DNA of 54,802 nt from Hyphomicrobiales bacterium (GTDB taxonomy: Bacteria; Pseudomonadota; Alphaproteobacteria; Rhizobiales; Methyloligellaceae), in contig JAJFHQ010000076.1 in assembly GCA_021775525.1 (NCBI GenBank), positions 1 to 54,802 on the forward strand, in the 5' to 3' direction. The position numbers and the translations under genes are program-made. Each line of letters begins with the position of its first letter. Position 1 is the first letter of the stretch. Shown piece after piece: positions 23,718-33,456 of this stretch. The notes below the pieces were generated by a model, which was not told the DNA's origin, did no database searches, and saw only the letters and a program-made list of their open reading frames with translations.

Positions 23718-24957
23718 TTATCCTGCGAAATCCCTATTTGGTGTTGTGCTGTCCAGATCAATTGCAGCGCTTGTATTGCTGTTGCTTGGCGGGTGCGCGT
23801 CTGGCCTTGGAACGGGCGGGGCTCCTGCGATCCCGATTGCGTCAACCCAGGCACCTGCCCAACAGGGCGATGCCAACACCACTGTTGCTCAGGCCAATCC
23901 GGGAATTGGCGGCACCGGCGAGAAGGACGGTAAATCACCGGGCATCGGCGGCACGGGTCAGGTAGCAGGCTCACCCGGTATTGGCGGGACGGGGATCATT
24001 GGTACCGTCACAGGCTTCGGCAGCATATTCGTCAACGGTTTTGAAGTGGATTATGCGCCCGACCTTGCCATTACCTTCAAGGACCGCACCGTGCGGCCAG
24101 ACGCCTTGCGTATAGGACAGGTCGTCGAGGTTGTGGCCGAGGGAAGTGGTCAACGCCTGGCGGCGCGACGTCTTTCCATACGTCACGAGGTGGCCGGACC
24201 CATCGAAAAGGTCGATCCGGAGCGCCGCATGGCGTTCGTGTTCGGGCAACGTATTGAAATCCCGTCCGGCGTGATTTCAGCATCCAACGGATCGCGGCTG
24301 GTATCGATCAATGACCTAAAGGTTGGCGATCATATCGACGTGAGTGGATTGAGGCGGGCCAATGGCGTGATCGCCGCTTCGCGCATCGACAAAACCGCAA
24401 GGAGTGAGCCGGCGGTACTGCGCGGACGGGTGACAGCTTCGGGACCCAACGGTTTCTCCGTCAATGGCATGCGCATCGATGCGACTGCCGGCAGCCGGCC
24501 GGCCAAGCTTGGCTCGGGCCATGATGTTCTGGTTATCGGTTCCGCCAGTGGCGGCCGCTTGCGCGCACAGCGCATCAACCGGCTTGCACCCCGACCATTT
24601 ACCGGACAGGTGAAGCGCCTGTCTGTCGAGGGCTATGTCGGACGCGCCATTTCCGGAGGCGTGGCTGTCGGGCGTATACCGATTACCCAGCTGCCTGCAC
24701 GTGCTCGGGTTCAGGCCGGGGAGCGGGTCATTCTTGATGGATCGATAAATGCTCGCGGAAGTTTCGCACCGACGCGATTGCGCGCGCCGCTGGTTAAACT
24801 ACGTTTCCGTGGAGAGCCGCGCAGAAACCTGAACTTGCAAACCCCGCCGTCCCGCCGTCAGGTCGCTCCAGTGCCTCTGCCACCAGCCATAAACCGGGTA
24901 CCCGCGCCGTCTCGCCCGCCGGTATACCGGGCCCCGCCGCGCAGGCCTATCCGGTGA
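23710..24957 (+). CDS. DUF5666 lipoprotein
   Basis: A 415-residue envelope protein. The start at 23710 (MTDYPAKSLFG) has AGGGCAGG upstream and overlaps the DUF6502 stop (ATGACTGA). A lipoprotein signal ends in LLLLGGC, with Cys29 as the lipidated residue. Three GIGGTG motifs follow (about 60-100), then IGTVTGFGSIFVNGFEVD, which starts the first of several DUF5666 beta domains (about 100-340), each like an OB-fold with VGQVVEV-type or VGDHIDVSG-type strands. The end is Pro/Arg-rich (PPAINRVPAPSRPP). No function is known. Co-transcription with the putative regulator suggests a regulated surface component. The stop is 3 bp from the convergent aminotransferase gene. Confidence 0.75.
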   Translation: MTDYPAKSLFGVVLSRSIAALVLLLLGGCASGLGTGGAPAIPIASTQAPAQQGDANTTVAQANPGIGGTGEKDGKSPGIGGTGQVAGSPGIGGTGIIGTVTGFGSIFVNGFEVDYAPDLAITFKDRTVRPDALRIGQVVEVVAEGSGQRLAARRLSIRHEVAGPIEKVDPERRMAFVFGQRIEIPSGVISASNGSRLVSINDLKVGDHIDVSGLRRANGVIAASRIDKTARSEPAVLRGRVTASGPNGFSVNGMRIDATAGSRPAKLGSGHDVLVIGSASGGRLRAQRINRLAPRPFTGQVKRLSVEGYVGRAISGGVAVGRIPITQLPARARVQAGERVILDGSINARGSFAPTRLRAPLVKLRFRGEPRRNLNLQTPPSRRQVAPVPLPPAINRVPAPSRPPVYRAPPRRPIR

Positions 24958-24960
24958 AGT

Positions 24961-26250
24961 TTAGCTTGCCTGTTCGGCCAATAGTTTTTCGGTTACACCG
25001 AGAAGGATCGACAGGGAAATACCTTCACCCGCCAGCTTGATTTCAGAGAGTTCCGGGTAAGTGGGTGCGACGCGGATATTGCGGTCGCGCGGGTCCTTGC
25101 CATAAGGGAATGTCGCCCCGGCGGGAACGAGGGCAACCCCTGCCTGTTTTGACAGTTCTATGACGCAGGTTGCACAGCCGTCGAGCACATTGACATCAAT
25201 AAAGTAGCCTCCCTCGGGCTTGCTCCAGACGGCGGCACCCGTGCCTTCCAGATGTTCATCGAAGGCTGCGTAGAAAGTCTCGAACTTGGGAAGGATCACG
25301 GCACGGTGGCGTTCCATCAGCTGATCCAGCCCGGTCCGATTCTTCAGGTAGCGCACATGGCGCAACTGGTTGAGCTTGTCAGCGCCGATGGACCTTTTCT
25401 GCATGCTGGCCAACAACCAAGAGATATTGGCGCGGGATGATGCGAACAGCGCCAATCCACCGCCGCCAAATGTGATTTTTGAAGTAGACCCGAAAACGAA
25501 TGCACGATCCTTATTTCCCGCATCCACGCAAACCTCGAGGATATTCAGGATTTCCCGGCGTGGGTTGGTCAGGTTGTGCAGCGCATAGGCATTGTCCCAG
25601 AACAGCCTGAAATCCAGTGCGCCAGTCTCCATGGCCGCCAGCCGGCGAACGGTCTCATCGGAGTATGTGTCGCCGGAAGGGTTGGAATATTTCGGTACGC
25701 ACCACATACCCTTGACGGCCGGGTCTTCGGCAATGCGTTCGACCTCATCCATGTCAGGCCCTTCACCAGTCATCTCCACCGGGATCATCCCGATCCCGTA
25801 TTCCTCGCAAATGGCGAAATGCCGGTCATAGCCGGGCACCGGGCAGATGAAGGAAATCTTGCTTCCAGTACTCCATGGGCCATCACTGTCCACCACGCCC
25901 TTCAAGAGCGCGTAGACAATGCAGTCATGCATCAGGGCAAGGCTTGAATTGTTGCCTACGACGATCTGCTCGACCGGTGCACCGAGCGTGCCTGAGAACA
26001 ATTCGCGTGCTTCCATGATCCCTTGCAGGGAACCGCCATAGTTCCTCGCATCGCTGCCGTCTTTCAGCTGGTGATCGATATTGTCCGGTAAGCGCAGCAG
26101 TGCATTCGACAAATCAAGTTGCTCTGACGAGGGCTTGCCGCGCGTCATGTCCAGTTTAAGTTCACGTGCGCAGAAAGCGTCATAGCCCTTGCGAATGCGT
26201 TCATGAAACGCACGCAAATCTGTGGTGGATAAATCTGTCAGAAGGGGCAT
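24961..26250 (-). CDS. Type Ic aspartate aminotransferase (PF12897-like)
   Basis: A 429-residue PLP enzyme. The start at 26250 (MPLLTDLSTTDLRAFHERI) is favoured over upstream codons, which would run into the wrbA gene. Family marks are ELKLDMTRGKPSSEQLDLS near the N-terminus, RNYGGSLQGIMEARELF, NNSSLALMHD, CPVPGYDRHFAIC, YSNPSGDTYS, RLFWDNAYALHNL and the PLP-lysine region FGSTSKITFGGGG. These fit the large, MocR-like aspartate aminotransferases, which exchange the amino group between aspartate and 2-oxoglutarate. The gene lies 22 bp after wrbA on the same strand. Confidence 0.88.
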   Translation of the reverse strand: MPLLTDLSTTDLRAFHERIRKGYDAFCARELKLDMTRGKPSSEQLDLSNALLRLPDNIDHQLKDGSDARNYGGSLQGIMEARELFSGTLGAPVEQIVVGNNSSLALMHDCIVYALLKGVVDSDGPWSTGSKISFICPVPGYDRHFAICEEYGIGMIPVEMTGEGPDMDEVERIAEDPAVKGMWCVPKYSNPSGDTYSDETVRRLAAMETGALDFRLFWDNAYALHNLTNPRREILNILEVCVDAGNKDRAFVFGSTSKITFGGGGLALFASSRANISWLLASMQKRSIGADKLNQLRHVRYLKNRTGLDQLMERHRAVILPKFETFYAAFDEHLEGTGAAVWSKPEGGYFIDVNVLDGCATCVIELSKQAGVALVPAGATFPYGKDPRDRNIRVAPTYPELSEIKLAGEGISLSILLGVTEKLLAEQAS

Positions 26251-26272
26251 GTCACCGGTCTTGTGGTCGAGA

Positions 26273-26884
26273 TCATCCGTTGATGAGTTTCTGCGCGATA
26301 GAAGCCACGTGATGGCCCTGGAAACTCGCCAGGTTGAGTTCCTTCTGGGAGGGTTGGCGAGAGCCGTCCGGTCCGGCGATTGTGGCAGCACCATAGGGCG
26401 AACCGCCGCGCAGCTCGGAGATGTCGGCAAGATCAGGCGCGGAATACGGCAGGCCCACAATGATCATGCCGTGATGCAACAGCGTGTTGTGGAACGAGGT
26501 GATCGTGGTCTCGTTGCCACCGCCGGTTCCGGTGGAAGTAAATACCGAGCCAACTTTTCCAATCAAAGCACCTGCCGCCCAGAGCCCGCCTGTCTGGTCG
26601 AGGAAATTACGCATTTGCGACGACATGTTGCCGAAACGCGTTGGCGTTCCGAAAATGATGGCGTCGTAGTCGGCGAGATCATTTGGCGAAATAACTTGTG
26701 CTGGTTGCTCAACCTTCATGCCAGAAGCCCGCATGGTATCGTCCGGCATGAGTTCAGAAACACGCCTGACCTGCACCTCTGCGCCTTCCACGGCGCGCGC
26801 GCCGGTAGCCATGGCATAGGCCATGGTTTCCACATGCCCGTACGAGCTGTGATAGACGATCAGGATTTTGGGTGCTGTGGCCAT
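26273..26884 (-). CDS. wrbA: NAD(P)H:quinone oxidoreductase, WrbA type
   Basis: This 203-residue flavodoxin-like protein is typical in length and motifs for Wrb[17 protein letters not shown] (FMN phosphate loop), [54 protein letters not shown] and [12 protein letters not shown]. It binds FMN as a tetramer and reduces quinones by two electrons, protecting against oxidative stress. It is followed on the same strand by the aminotransferase gene after 22 bp. The gene is divergent from a GNAT acetyltransferase. Confidence 0.95.
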   Translation of the reverse strand: MATAPKILIVYHSSYGHVETMAYAMATGARAVEGAEVQVRRVSELMPDDTMRASGMKVEQPAQVISPNDLADYDAIIFGTPTRFGNMSSQMRNFLDQTGGLWAAGALIGKVGSVFTSTGTGGGNETTITSFHNTLLHHGMIIVGLPYSAPDLADISELRGGSPYGAATIAGPDGSRQPSQKELNLASFQGHHVASIAQKLING

Positions 26885-27066
26885 GTGCTGTTCCCGTGGG
26901 CTTTGTGTTCTTATTAACGCAGAGCCACCAGAGTTCCCTCATGTAGAATCGCAGAACAGCATAAACCACGCAAGCCCTGTGCGGAAAACACCAAAGTAGT
27001 ATATTGGCCCGGTCCGCACGGTTAAAATTCCCGTAGTTGAAAGAAAAATTTTGTAAGTACCAGCCC

Positions 27067-27570
27067 ATGACCGACCCCGAAATCCTTATGCGCCCGGAGC
27101 GCGAAGAAGATATTCAAGCTTTAAACGACCTCGCCGCACGCGCATTTGGTCCGGGCAGGTTTGCACGTACGGCACACAGGGTCCGTGAAAGCGCCTCTGT
27201 TGTCGAGGCGCTCAGCCATACGGCGTGGTTTGGAGATGAGCTGGCGGGGTCGATCCGGTTTGCCCCCATACAGATTGGCGAGCGCTCGGATGTCCTGCTG
27301 CTCGGACCGCTGATGGTTGACGCCAAGTGGGCCGGAAAAGGATACGGGCGTGCGCTGATTGAAAAAGGGCTGGAGCTTGCCAAGGCCCAGGGCTTTACGC
27401 TGGTGCTGCTTGTTGGCGATTTGCCTTATTACAAGCGTTTTGGCTTTCAGCGTGTACCGCCCGGGCAGATCGTGTTGCCGGGACCTGTTGATCCATCACG
27501 CCTGCTCGGTGTTGAACTCAGTCCCGGTGCTTTGAAAAACTTTGAGGGATCAGTAAAGGGGATTTGTTAG
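27067..27570 (+). CDS. GNAT family N-acetyltransferase (YhbS-like)
   Basis: This is a 167-residue acetyltransferase. The start at 27067 (MTDPEILMRPEREED) is the usual position for this family; the longer ORF start at 27037 adds ten residues without resemblance. The acetyl-CoA binding motif is visible as LLGPLMVDAKWAGKGYGRALIEKGL, followed by FTLVLLVGDLPYYKRFGFQ, which is the YhbS-type motif. The substrate is unknown. The last 4 bp overlap the convergent membrane-protein gene. Confidence 0.85.
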   Translation: MTDPEILMRPEREEDIQALNDLAARAFGPGRFARTAHRVRESASVVEALSHTAWFGDELAGSIRFAPIQIGERSDVLLLGPLMVDAKWAGKGYGRALIEKGLELAKAQGFTLVLLVGDLPYYKRFGFQRVPPGQIVLPGPVDPSRLLGVELSPGALKNFEGSVKGIC

Positions 27571-29645
27571 CGCCCTTCTCGGAACCATGTGAGGGACAAC
27601 GCGCCAAGCAGGATGGCCAGAGCGATAAGGCCGGAGAAGAGTGGGATGAGCCGCACGCCGCGCGTCACATAGGCATCGCGTTTTTTAAAACCCATCCAGT
27701 CCGACCCGTGCATCAACCTTCCCGAACGCAGCATTGCCAATCTTGGCAGTTTGACGGTGTCGGCATCCGTTCCGGCCCAGAAAGCCCCGCCGCCGGTTTC
27801 CTTCAGGAGGGGCTGAACCAACTCATTGGTAGCATTCAGCGTGGACAGCTCCTTGGAGTTCATCTGTCCCACATGGGCAACCGCACTCAACGCGTCTGAT
27901 TTCAGCCGGTAGACACCGTGATCGCGCACCTCCAGCACCTTCCTCCAATGTCCCGGCCCCGCGCTCTCCAGCTCCACGGATTGTGTCTCGCCATTTGGCA
28001 GGGTGACCTCCACTGGTGCCACGTTGTCCTTCATGGAGCGGCGCTCAATCCTGAGGGATCCTTCCTGGCCAGATGCGCGCAGGACATCTTCTTCCAGGTC
28101 AGGTTCCTTCATGAGCCAGTGGGCGAGGCGGCGCAGCAGCACCGTGTAGGGACCACCGCCTTCATAACCGCGTGCCCACAGCCAGGCATGGTCAGACAAC
28201 AGCAGCGCGACGCGGCCCTTCTTCAGCCGGTCGAGAATAAGCAATGGCTTGTCTTCTGGTCCGTGCATCAGCACATCCCCACTGGGTGCCTCGGTTTCGA
28301 TAAGCCTGAACCAACGGCCCCATTTGGGTGGGCCTGAGTTGCCATCGCGCAGGCCACGCGTCACCGGGTGCCGTAACCCGGTCTTGCTGACGGCAGGCCG
28401 GTACGGGCGCTCGATCAGCCGCCCAGTAGGCGCGGCGGGAAGGACGGTGGAAAGCGGCGTCCGGAACAGGCTTGTGGGAGAGGCGTAGCGCTGGCCAGCG
28501 GCCACCAGTACGGCGCCGCCATTTTCCACATATTGCGCGACGTTATCCAGGTAGAGCAGCGGCAGCACGCCGCGGCGGTGATAGCGGTCGAAGATGATGA
28601 GATTGAACTCTTCCAGTTTTTCCGAGAATAGCTCACGCGTCGGGAACGCGATCAGGGACAACTGGTTGATCGGCGTGCCGTCCTGTTTTTCGGGCGGGCG
28701 CAGAATGGTAAAATGAACGAGGTCAACCGCGGCATCAGATTTGAGAAGGTTGCGCCAGGTGCGCTCGCCCGCGTGGGGTTCGCCTGAGACCAGCAACACG
28801 CGCAAATTCTCGCGCACGCCTTCCGCCGCCAGAACCGCCTTGTTGTTAGCTGTGGTCAGCTCGCCCGGTGCGGCCTCCACTTCAAGTTCAACGATATTCA
28901 GTCCGGCATGGGGAAAGCGAATGGGGACGCGGACGATTTCGCCGGGCAGAACACGGAGAATTTCCTTGCTCTGATCTTCGCGGCGAACGGTCAGCCTGAC
29001 ACTCTTGCGCCCGTTCTTTGAGGGCACATCGACCACGCGAACTTCGGCCTCCTGTATGCCGTCGACTATGCCGAAACGCGGCGCACGCACAACCTCCAGC
29101 CGCCGGTCAAACTCGTCCTGCTTGCCAGTGATGACACTGTGGACCGGAACCTGGAGACCAAAATCTTTAGCGTTTGCGGGCACGTCGTGAATCTGCCCGT
29201 CGGTGACAAGAACCACGCCGGCAAGACGGTCAGGCGGAATATCCGCTAGCGCCTTGCCGAGATCGGAAAACAGCAATGTGCCGTCGCGTCCCTTACCTCG
29301 TCCCAATGGTGAAGCAACCCAGCGCACATCCAGGTTTGGGATGGCTGCAAGCTTGTCGCCCAATTGTTCGCGCACGGCTTCGCTGGCATCTTCGCGACCG
29401 GCAAAGCGCTGGCTTGCGCTCTGATCCATGACGACAACGGCGATGTTCGAGAGTGGTTCGCGGTCTTCCTGTCGCAGGGAGGGATTGGCGAGTGCGAGCA
29501 GCAGCAATGCCAGTGCGCCGGTGCGCAGCAATGCGCCCCGAGTGCGCGTCCATAACAGCAGGGCCGCGAGAACCAGCCCAGCGCATGCCATGGCAATGAG
29601 GACATCGCGAGGCAGCAAGGGTGAGAATTCGATAATCCAGGTCAT
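27567..29645 (-). CDS. Membrane protein of the moxR operon (VWA/glutamine-amidotransferase-like)
   Basis: This 692-residue protein has two N-terminal helices (about 14-55) and a C-terminal helix (LIPLFSGLIALAILLGALSLTWF). Between these, AVVVMDQSASQRF and VVLVTDGQIHDVP are the kind of strands found in von Willebrand A domains. A later part includes LRVLLVSGEPHAGERTWRNLLKS and LIIFDRYHRRGVLPLLYLDNVAQYVENGGAVLVAAG, like class I glutamine-amidotransferase folds that lack the catalytic site. Its start overlaps the stop of the upstream DUF4159 gene (ATGA). It is the last gene of the moxR operon and likely part of a membrane complex for envelope stress or protein maturation. Confidence 0.8.
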   Translation of the reverse strand: MTWIIEFSPLLPRDVLIAMACAGLVLAALLLWTRTRGALLRTGALALLLLALANPSLRQEDREPLSNIAVVVMDQSASQRFAGREDASEAVREQLGDKLAAIPNLDVRWVASPLGRGKGRDGTLLFSDLGKALADIPPDRLAGVVLVTDGQIHDVPANAKDFGLQVPVHSVITGKQDEFDRRLEVVRAPRFGIVDGIQEAEVRVVDVPSKNGRKSVRLTVRREDQSKEILRVLPGEIVRVPIRFPHAGLNIVELEVEAAPGELTTANNKAVLAAEGVRENLRVLLVSGEPHAGERTWRNLLKSDAAVDLVHFTILRPPEKQDGTPINQLSLIAFPTRELFSEKLEEFNLIIFDRYHRRGVLPLLYLDNVAQYVENGGAVLVAAGQRYASPTSLFRTPLSTVLPAAPTGRLIERPYRPAVSKTGLRHPVTRGLRDGNSGPPKWGRWFRLIETEAPSGDVLMHGPEDKPLLILDRLKKGRVALLLSDHAWLWARGYEGGGPYTVLLRRLAHWLMKEPDLEEDVLRASGQEGSLRIERRSMKDNVAPVEVTLPNGETQSVELESAGPGHWRKVLEVRDHGVYRLKSDALSAVAHVGQMNSKELSTLNATNELVQPLLKETGGGAFWAGTDADTVKLPRLAMLRSGRLMHGSDWMGFKKRDAYVTRGVRLIPLFSGLIALAILLGALSLTWFREGR

Positions 29646-32482
29646 TGTCCGAGCCGCTCCAGCAGGGCCGGCACATGCACCTGGTCGGCCTTGTAGTTCC
29701 CGGTCAGCGCATACATGACAATGTTAACGCCGACGCGGAAAGCCATCTCGCGCTGGACTTCACCACCTGGAACGACGGGAAAGAGAGCGCGGTTACTCTC
29801 ATCAAGTGCCCATGCAGCAGCAAAATCATTAGATGTGATCATCAGTGAAGAGACACCATCGGTTCGTCTCGCCCGGCGAGACTTGTCCGCTTCGTTGGTA
29901 GGTGTTGCTTCGACCCACAGCGCCCCGCCATCCCAACGGCCAGGGAATGCTTTAAGCAGGTAGAAGGCTTTGGTCAGAACGTGATTTTCCGGCACAGGCT
30001 CAAGCGCAGGAATGTCGAGTTCACCGACGAGCCGCGACAGTGCCGTACCACCAGGCCCTTGTGCACCCGTGGGCAGGGTTGTCTGGTAATTGCGGGTATC
30101 AAAAATGATCATTCCACCCTGTTTCATATAGGCGTCAATCTTGGCGAGCGTTTTTTCAGGAAGCTTCTCGGCGTCTTCGGGCACGGGCCAATAGAGCAGC
30201 GGGTAGAAGGCGAGTTCGTCGCTGTCAATTTGAATGCCGACCGGATCCGCCGGCTCGATCGCCGTGCGCGCCTTGAGCACGCGGCTGAGCCCGGTAAGCC
30301 CTGACAGCGAAATGCGGTCAATACCCGGGTCCCCTGTCACCACGTAGGCGAGCCTGGTGCCGAGCGTTGCTTCCAGGGCTTGCTTGTCGGTAGCGCTTGA
30401 AGACTGCTGTGCATGCAGGGCTGGTGCGAAAAGTATCAGATACAATAATGCTGGTGCGGTAGCGGCCGCCGCCTTCCGACCCATGGCCAGCATGCGTGCA
30501 CCGGAAGAAAACAACAGCACGGCAATCATGTCGGCCAGGAAAATGAGGAAGGCCGCACCCAGGAGCCAGGGTTTGAGTTGAACCGCTTCGCGGACTTCAT
30601 AATCGATGAGCTTGCCAAGGCCGGACAGGGGCGGCATGGGATTGAGTATGGTGCGCGGGCCAATGGTGTTGAGCGCACGTGCCGAACCAGCCGGACCGTA
30701 ATATCCAGGAGGCCGGGTCGGTCCGGGTTTGACCTTGTCAATCTCGCCCGCCTCGATCGGCGTCACGGCTGAGAGCGGCGAGACCAGCCGGCCAAATCCG
30801 TCAAGCACCTGGCGCGGTGAGAGCAGGCCGGTTTGCTGCGTAGTGGTGGCCGCGGATGCTTTTGCAGCACCTGGTTCCTTGATGCCCCCGGACGTGATGA
30901 CTGAGCGCTCGGTAATGCGGCGCAGCATCTCTACGAACAGGCCGGACATGGGCACATTCGACCAGTCGGAATTGGCGGTGATGTGGAACAGCGCCATCCA
31001 GCCTTCACCACGGCGCGCAGCGCTCACCAATGGCGTGCCGTCCTTGAGGCGCGCCCACACATTCGACTGCGGGCCCGCGGCCGGGTCAGTCAGCACCTGT
31101 CGGCGCACCGTAACATCGGCAGGGGGTGTTAATCCGTGGAACGGGCTGGTGTCTTCAAATGGAGCCAACGGTTGCGGGGTACTCCAGGAGAGGGAACCGC
31201 CAAGCGTGCGCCCGCCGCGGCGCAAGGCTGTCGGCAGCAGCCGATCGGCGTTTTTCTCCAGCCTTGGCCCGGCAAAACGCACCAGCGTTCCACCGCGTTT
31301 CACCCAGGACTCGATGGCATCTAGAGAGCCTGATCCGAGCTTTCCAATATCCGCCAGCACCAGCACGGAAAGATCGCGCTGGAGCAATTCAGTAACAGCG
31401 GAAGAAATGTTACTGCCCTTTGCCGTGACCACCTCCGCGTAAGGAGACAAGGCGCGTTCTACATAGTAGAGCGGGGAAAGTAGAGGTTGCGCCAATTCCC
31501 GGGCCTCGCCGGAGATCACGCCGACCCGGCGCCACTGGGAGCGCGCGTCTAGCAAATGAACCGCGCCGGCAGATGTTTCGCCGGCAATTTCAATGCGCGC
31601 GATCTGGTTGCGGATTTCAAGCGGCATGCTGATTTGCGCATTGCCGGTTTTTGCTCCTGCAGACAGTGAGAAGCCAACCTCGCCCAGTTGTTCGCCCTTC
31701 GCCGTGAAGGCACGGACCGTTCCTCCCCTCACGCCACCCTTGGCACGCACGATCTGCGCAACCAGCACGCCCTTCTTGCCTGTACCTGCGCGAATACCGA
31801 GGGCTCCGGTACTGCCTTCGGGTGTGGCGATGGCAAAGGAGGCATCGCTCTTGCTCAGACCAGACAAGGCCTTGGCGAATGCGTCGGCACCACCATAATC
31901 CTGACCATCGGTCAGCCACACAATGGCGAGCGACTCCTGACCCTTGAGTTCATTTTTAAGCTTTGCTGAAAGTCGCGCACGGTCAGGATTGAAAGGTTGC
32001 GGCTGCAGGCTCGCCGCGGCTTCGCGGGCCTTTTGCGGGCTGAGCGTGCTAAGCCGGGCTTCATGCGCCCCGGCGGTCCCCGTCAGAATGATCGCGCGGT
32101 TATCGCGTTCTGCGCGGGAAATATATGTGTCGATTAGGCTCGTGCGGGCACGCCACTGACTGGCTGATGCCCAGCCATTGTCGACAACAATGAGCACCGG
32201 CCCAGATCCCGGCAACGCATCACGGTCGGGGTGCAGGACGGGGCCTGCAAGCGCGCCAATCAGCAACGCCGCCATGAGAATGCGCAGTGCGGTCAGCCAC
32301 CAGGGACTGTGGGTGGATGTTTTCTCAGAATCTTCCAGCCCCTTGAGCAGGCGTGTCGGCGGGAAGATGACGCTTTTCGGGCGTGGTGGCGTCAGGCGCA
32401 GCAGCCACCAGATCGCGGGAAGCGCAATGAGTGCGGTGAGCACCCAGGGTTGAAGGAACCCGATTGGACCAAGTGCCATCAC
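29642..32482 (-). CDS. BatA-N-terminal and DUF4159 domain membrane protein
   Basis: This 946-residue protein starts with the aerotolerance (BatA) N-terminal unit (about 1-85, GFLQPWVLTALIALPAIWWLLR, PPRPKSVIFPPTRLL and a second helix). A von Willebrand A-like part (about 90-250, VLIVVDNGWASASQW, LAIVWLTDGQDYGG) and an amidotransferase-like part (LSVLVLADIGKLGSG...WVKRGGTLVRFAGP) follow. Two helices at about 640-705 lead to DUF4159 (about 725-930, RLAYVVTGDPGIDRIS, LLYWPVPEDAE, MIIFDTRNYQ), which ends in EMAFRVGVNIVMYALTGNYK. It lies between the DUF58 gene and the second membrane gene with 4-bp overlaps on both sides. The role is probably structural, in a MoxR-linked complex. Confidence 0.88.
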   Translation of the reverse strand: MMALGPIGFLQPWVLTALIALPAIWWLLRLTPPRPKSVIFPPTRLLKGLEDSEKTSTHSPWWLTALRILMAALLIGALAGPVLHPDRDALPGSGPVLIVVDNGWASASQWRARTSLIDTYISRAERDNRAIILTGTAGAHEARLSTLSPQKAREAAASLQPQPFNPDRARLSAKLKNELKGQESLAIVWLTDGQDYGGADAFAKALSGLSKSDASFAIATPEGSTGALGIRAGTGKKGVLVAQIVRAKGGVRGGTVRAFTAKGEQLGEVGFSLSAGAKTGNAQISMPLEIRNQIARIEIAGETSAGAVHLLDARSQWRRVGVISGEARELAQPLLSPLYYVERALSPYAEVVTAKGSNISSAVTELLQRDLSVLVLADIGKLGSGSLDAIESWVKRGGTLVRFAGPRLEKNADRLLPTALRRGGRTLGGSLSWSTPQPLAPFEDTSPFHGLTPPADVTVRRQVLTDPAAGPQSNVWARLKDGTPLVSAARRGEGWMALFHITANSDWSNVPMSGLFVEMLRRITERSVITSGGIKEPGAAKASAATTTQQTGLLSPRQVLDGFGRLVSPLSAVTPIEAGEIDKVKPGPTRPPGYYGPAGSARALNTIGPRTILNPMPPLSGLGKLIDYEVREAVQLKPWLLGAAFLIFLADMIAVLLFSSGARMLAMGRKAAAATAPALLYLILFAPALHAQQSSSATDKQALEATLGTRLAYVVTGDPGIDRISLSGLTGLSRVLKARTAIEPADPVGIQIDSDELAFYPLLYWPVPEDAEKLPEKTLAKIDAYMKQGGMIIFDTRNYQTTLPTGAQGPGGTALSRLVGELDIPALEPVPENHVLTKAFYLLKAFPGRWDGGALWVEATPTNEADKSRRARRTDGVSSLMITSNDFAAAWALDESNRALFPVVPGGEVQREMAFRVGVNIVMYALTGNYKADQVHVPALLERLGQ

Positions 32483-33447
32483 GGAGCTGACCCCGCGCTA
32501 TCTGTCTTTGTACTTTCCGCTGGCGGACGGTAGCGATAGTCATGCTCAAGTCCAGCAAGCCGGCCATGTAGCGCCAGCAGGGCTTCTTCAGGGCGATGAT
32601 CTGTATGGTGCACGAGAAGCGACCATTCCAGCCGTCGCAAAAGTTCCAGCAATTGCTGCCGGTGTTCGCCAAGGCGTTCCTTGTAGCGCTCGCGAAGGGT
32701 TTCAGCGCGACCGGCAGTCATGCGCTCACCCGTCTCGGCGGAGGTGAATTCCGTACGGCCCTGGTAGGGGAGGGTTTCTTCGGCGGGATCGAGCACCTGG
32801 ATAAGATGACCGCGCACGCCCTGCACGGCAAGTTGCTCCAACCGGGGTGCCAGGTCTTCAATGGGCTCGAGAAAATCGGAAAACAACACGCATTCTGAAA
32901 AGGCCCCGAGTGCGGCGGCGGGTGGTAGGGAACCGCCACCGATTGCGGGGTCATTTACCCTGCGGGCAATCGACAGGGCCAGCTTGGTCACAGCTGTTTT
33001 TCCGGTGCGCGCCCGCCCGCCCATGATGCCGATACGCTCACCGCCCTGAACCAGCAATTCCCCCATGGACAGGGCCAGCACGATGGCGCGGTCGATCTTG
33101 GAGGTGTCAGAGAGATGCGAACGGAACGCCATGGAAAGAGAAAGATCGACCCACATCCAGGCGGTGTGCGCCGCCTCCCATTCGCGCTCACGAACATACA
33201 GATGATCAGAACTGGCGGAGCGTCGCCAGTCAATGGTCTCGGCCGCGTCGCTGTCCTCGAAATGGCGGAACTGCCAGAAGGTTTCACCGGGGCCGCGCCG
33301 GTGACGGCCATGTATGCCATGGGCCACAGTATGCGAGACGCGCCTTGCTGCTACCAAGAGCGAGGGCATGCGCGCGGCGAGGCCATGAGCGTGCGTTTCC
33401 AGCTCATGTAGTGGCGAAGTGGTTTCTCTTTCAACGAGCGGCGCCAC
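32479..33447 (-). CDS. DUF58 domain protein
   Basis: A 322-residue soluble protein with the DUF58 signature: GPGETFWQFRHFEDSDAAETIDWRRSA (the D-x-R-x-I-x-W-R type box) and VREREWEAAHTAWMWVDLSLSM, followed by a VWA-like fold (IDRAIVLALSMGELLVQGGERIG). DUF58 proteins are partners of MoxR ATPases. It begins 9 bp after the moxR stop and overlaps the next start by 4 bp. Confidence 0.9.
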   Translation of the reverse strand: MAPLVERETTSPLHELETHAHGLAARMPSLLVAARRVSHTVAHGIHGRHRRGPGETFWQFRHFEDSDAAETIDWRRSASSDHLYVREREWEAAHTAWMWVDLSLSMAFRSHLSDTSKIDRAIVLALSMGELLVQGGERIGIMGGRARTGKTAVTKLALSIARRVNDPAIGGGSLPPAAALGAFSECVLFSDFLEPIEDLAPRLEQLAVQGVRGHLIQVLDPAEETLPYQGRTEFTSAETGERMTAGRAETLRERYKERLGEHRQQLLELLRRLEWSLLVHHTDHRPEEALLALHGRLAGLEHDYRYRPPAESTKTDSAGSAP

Positions 33448-33456
33448 GGGGGACGA

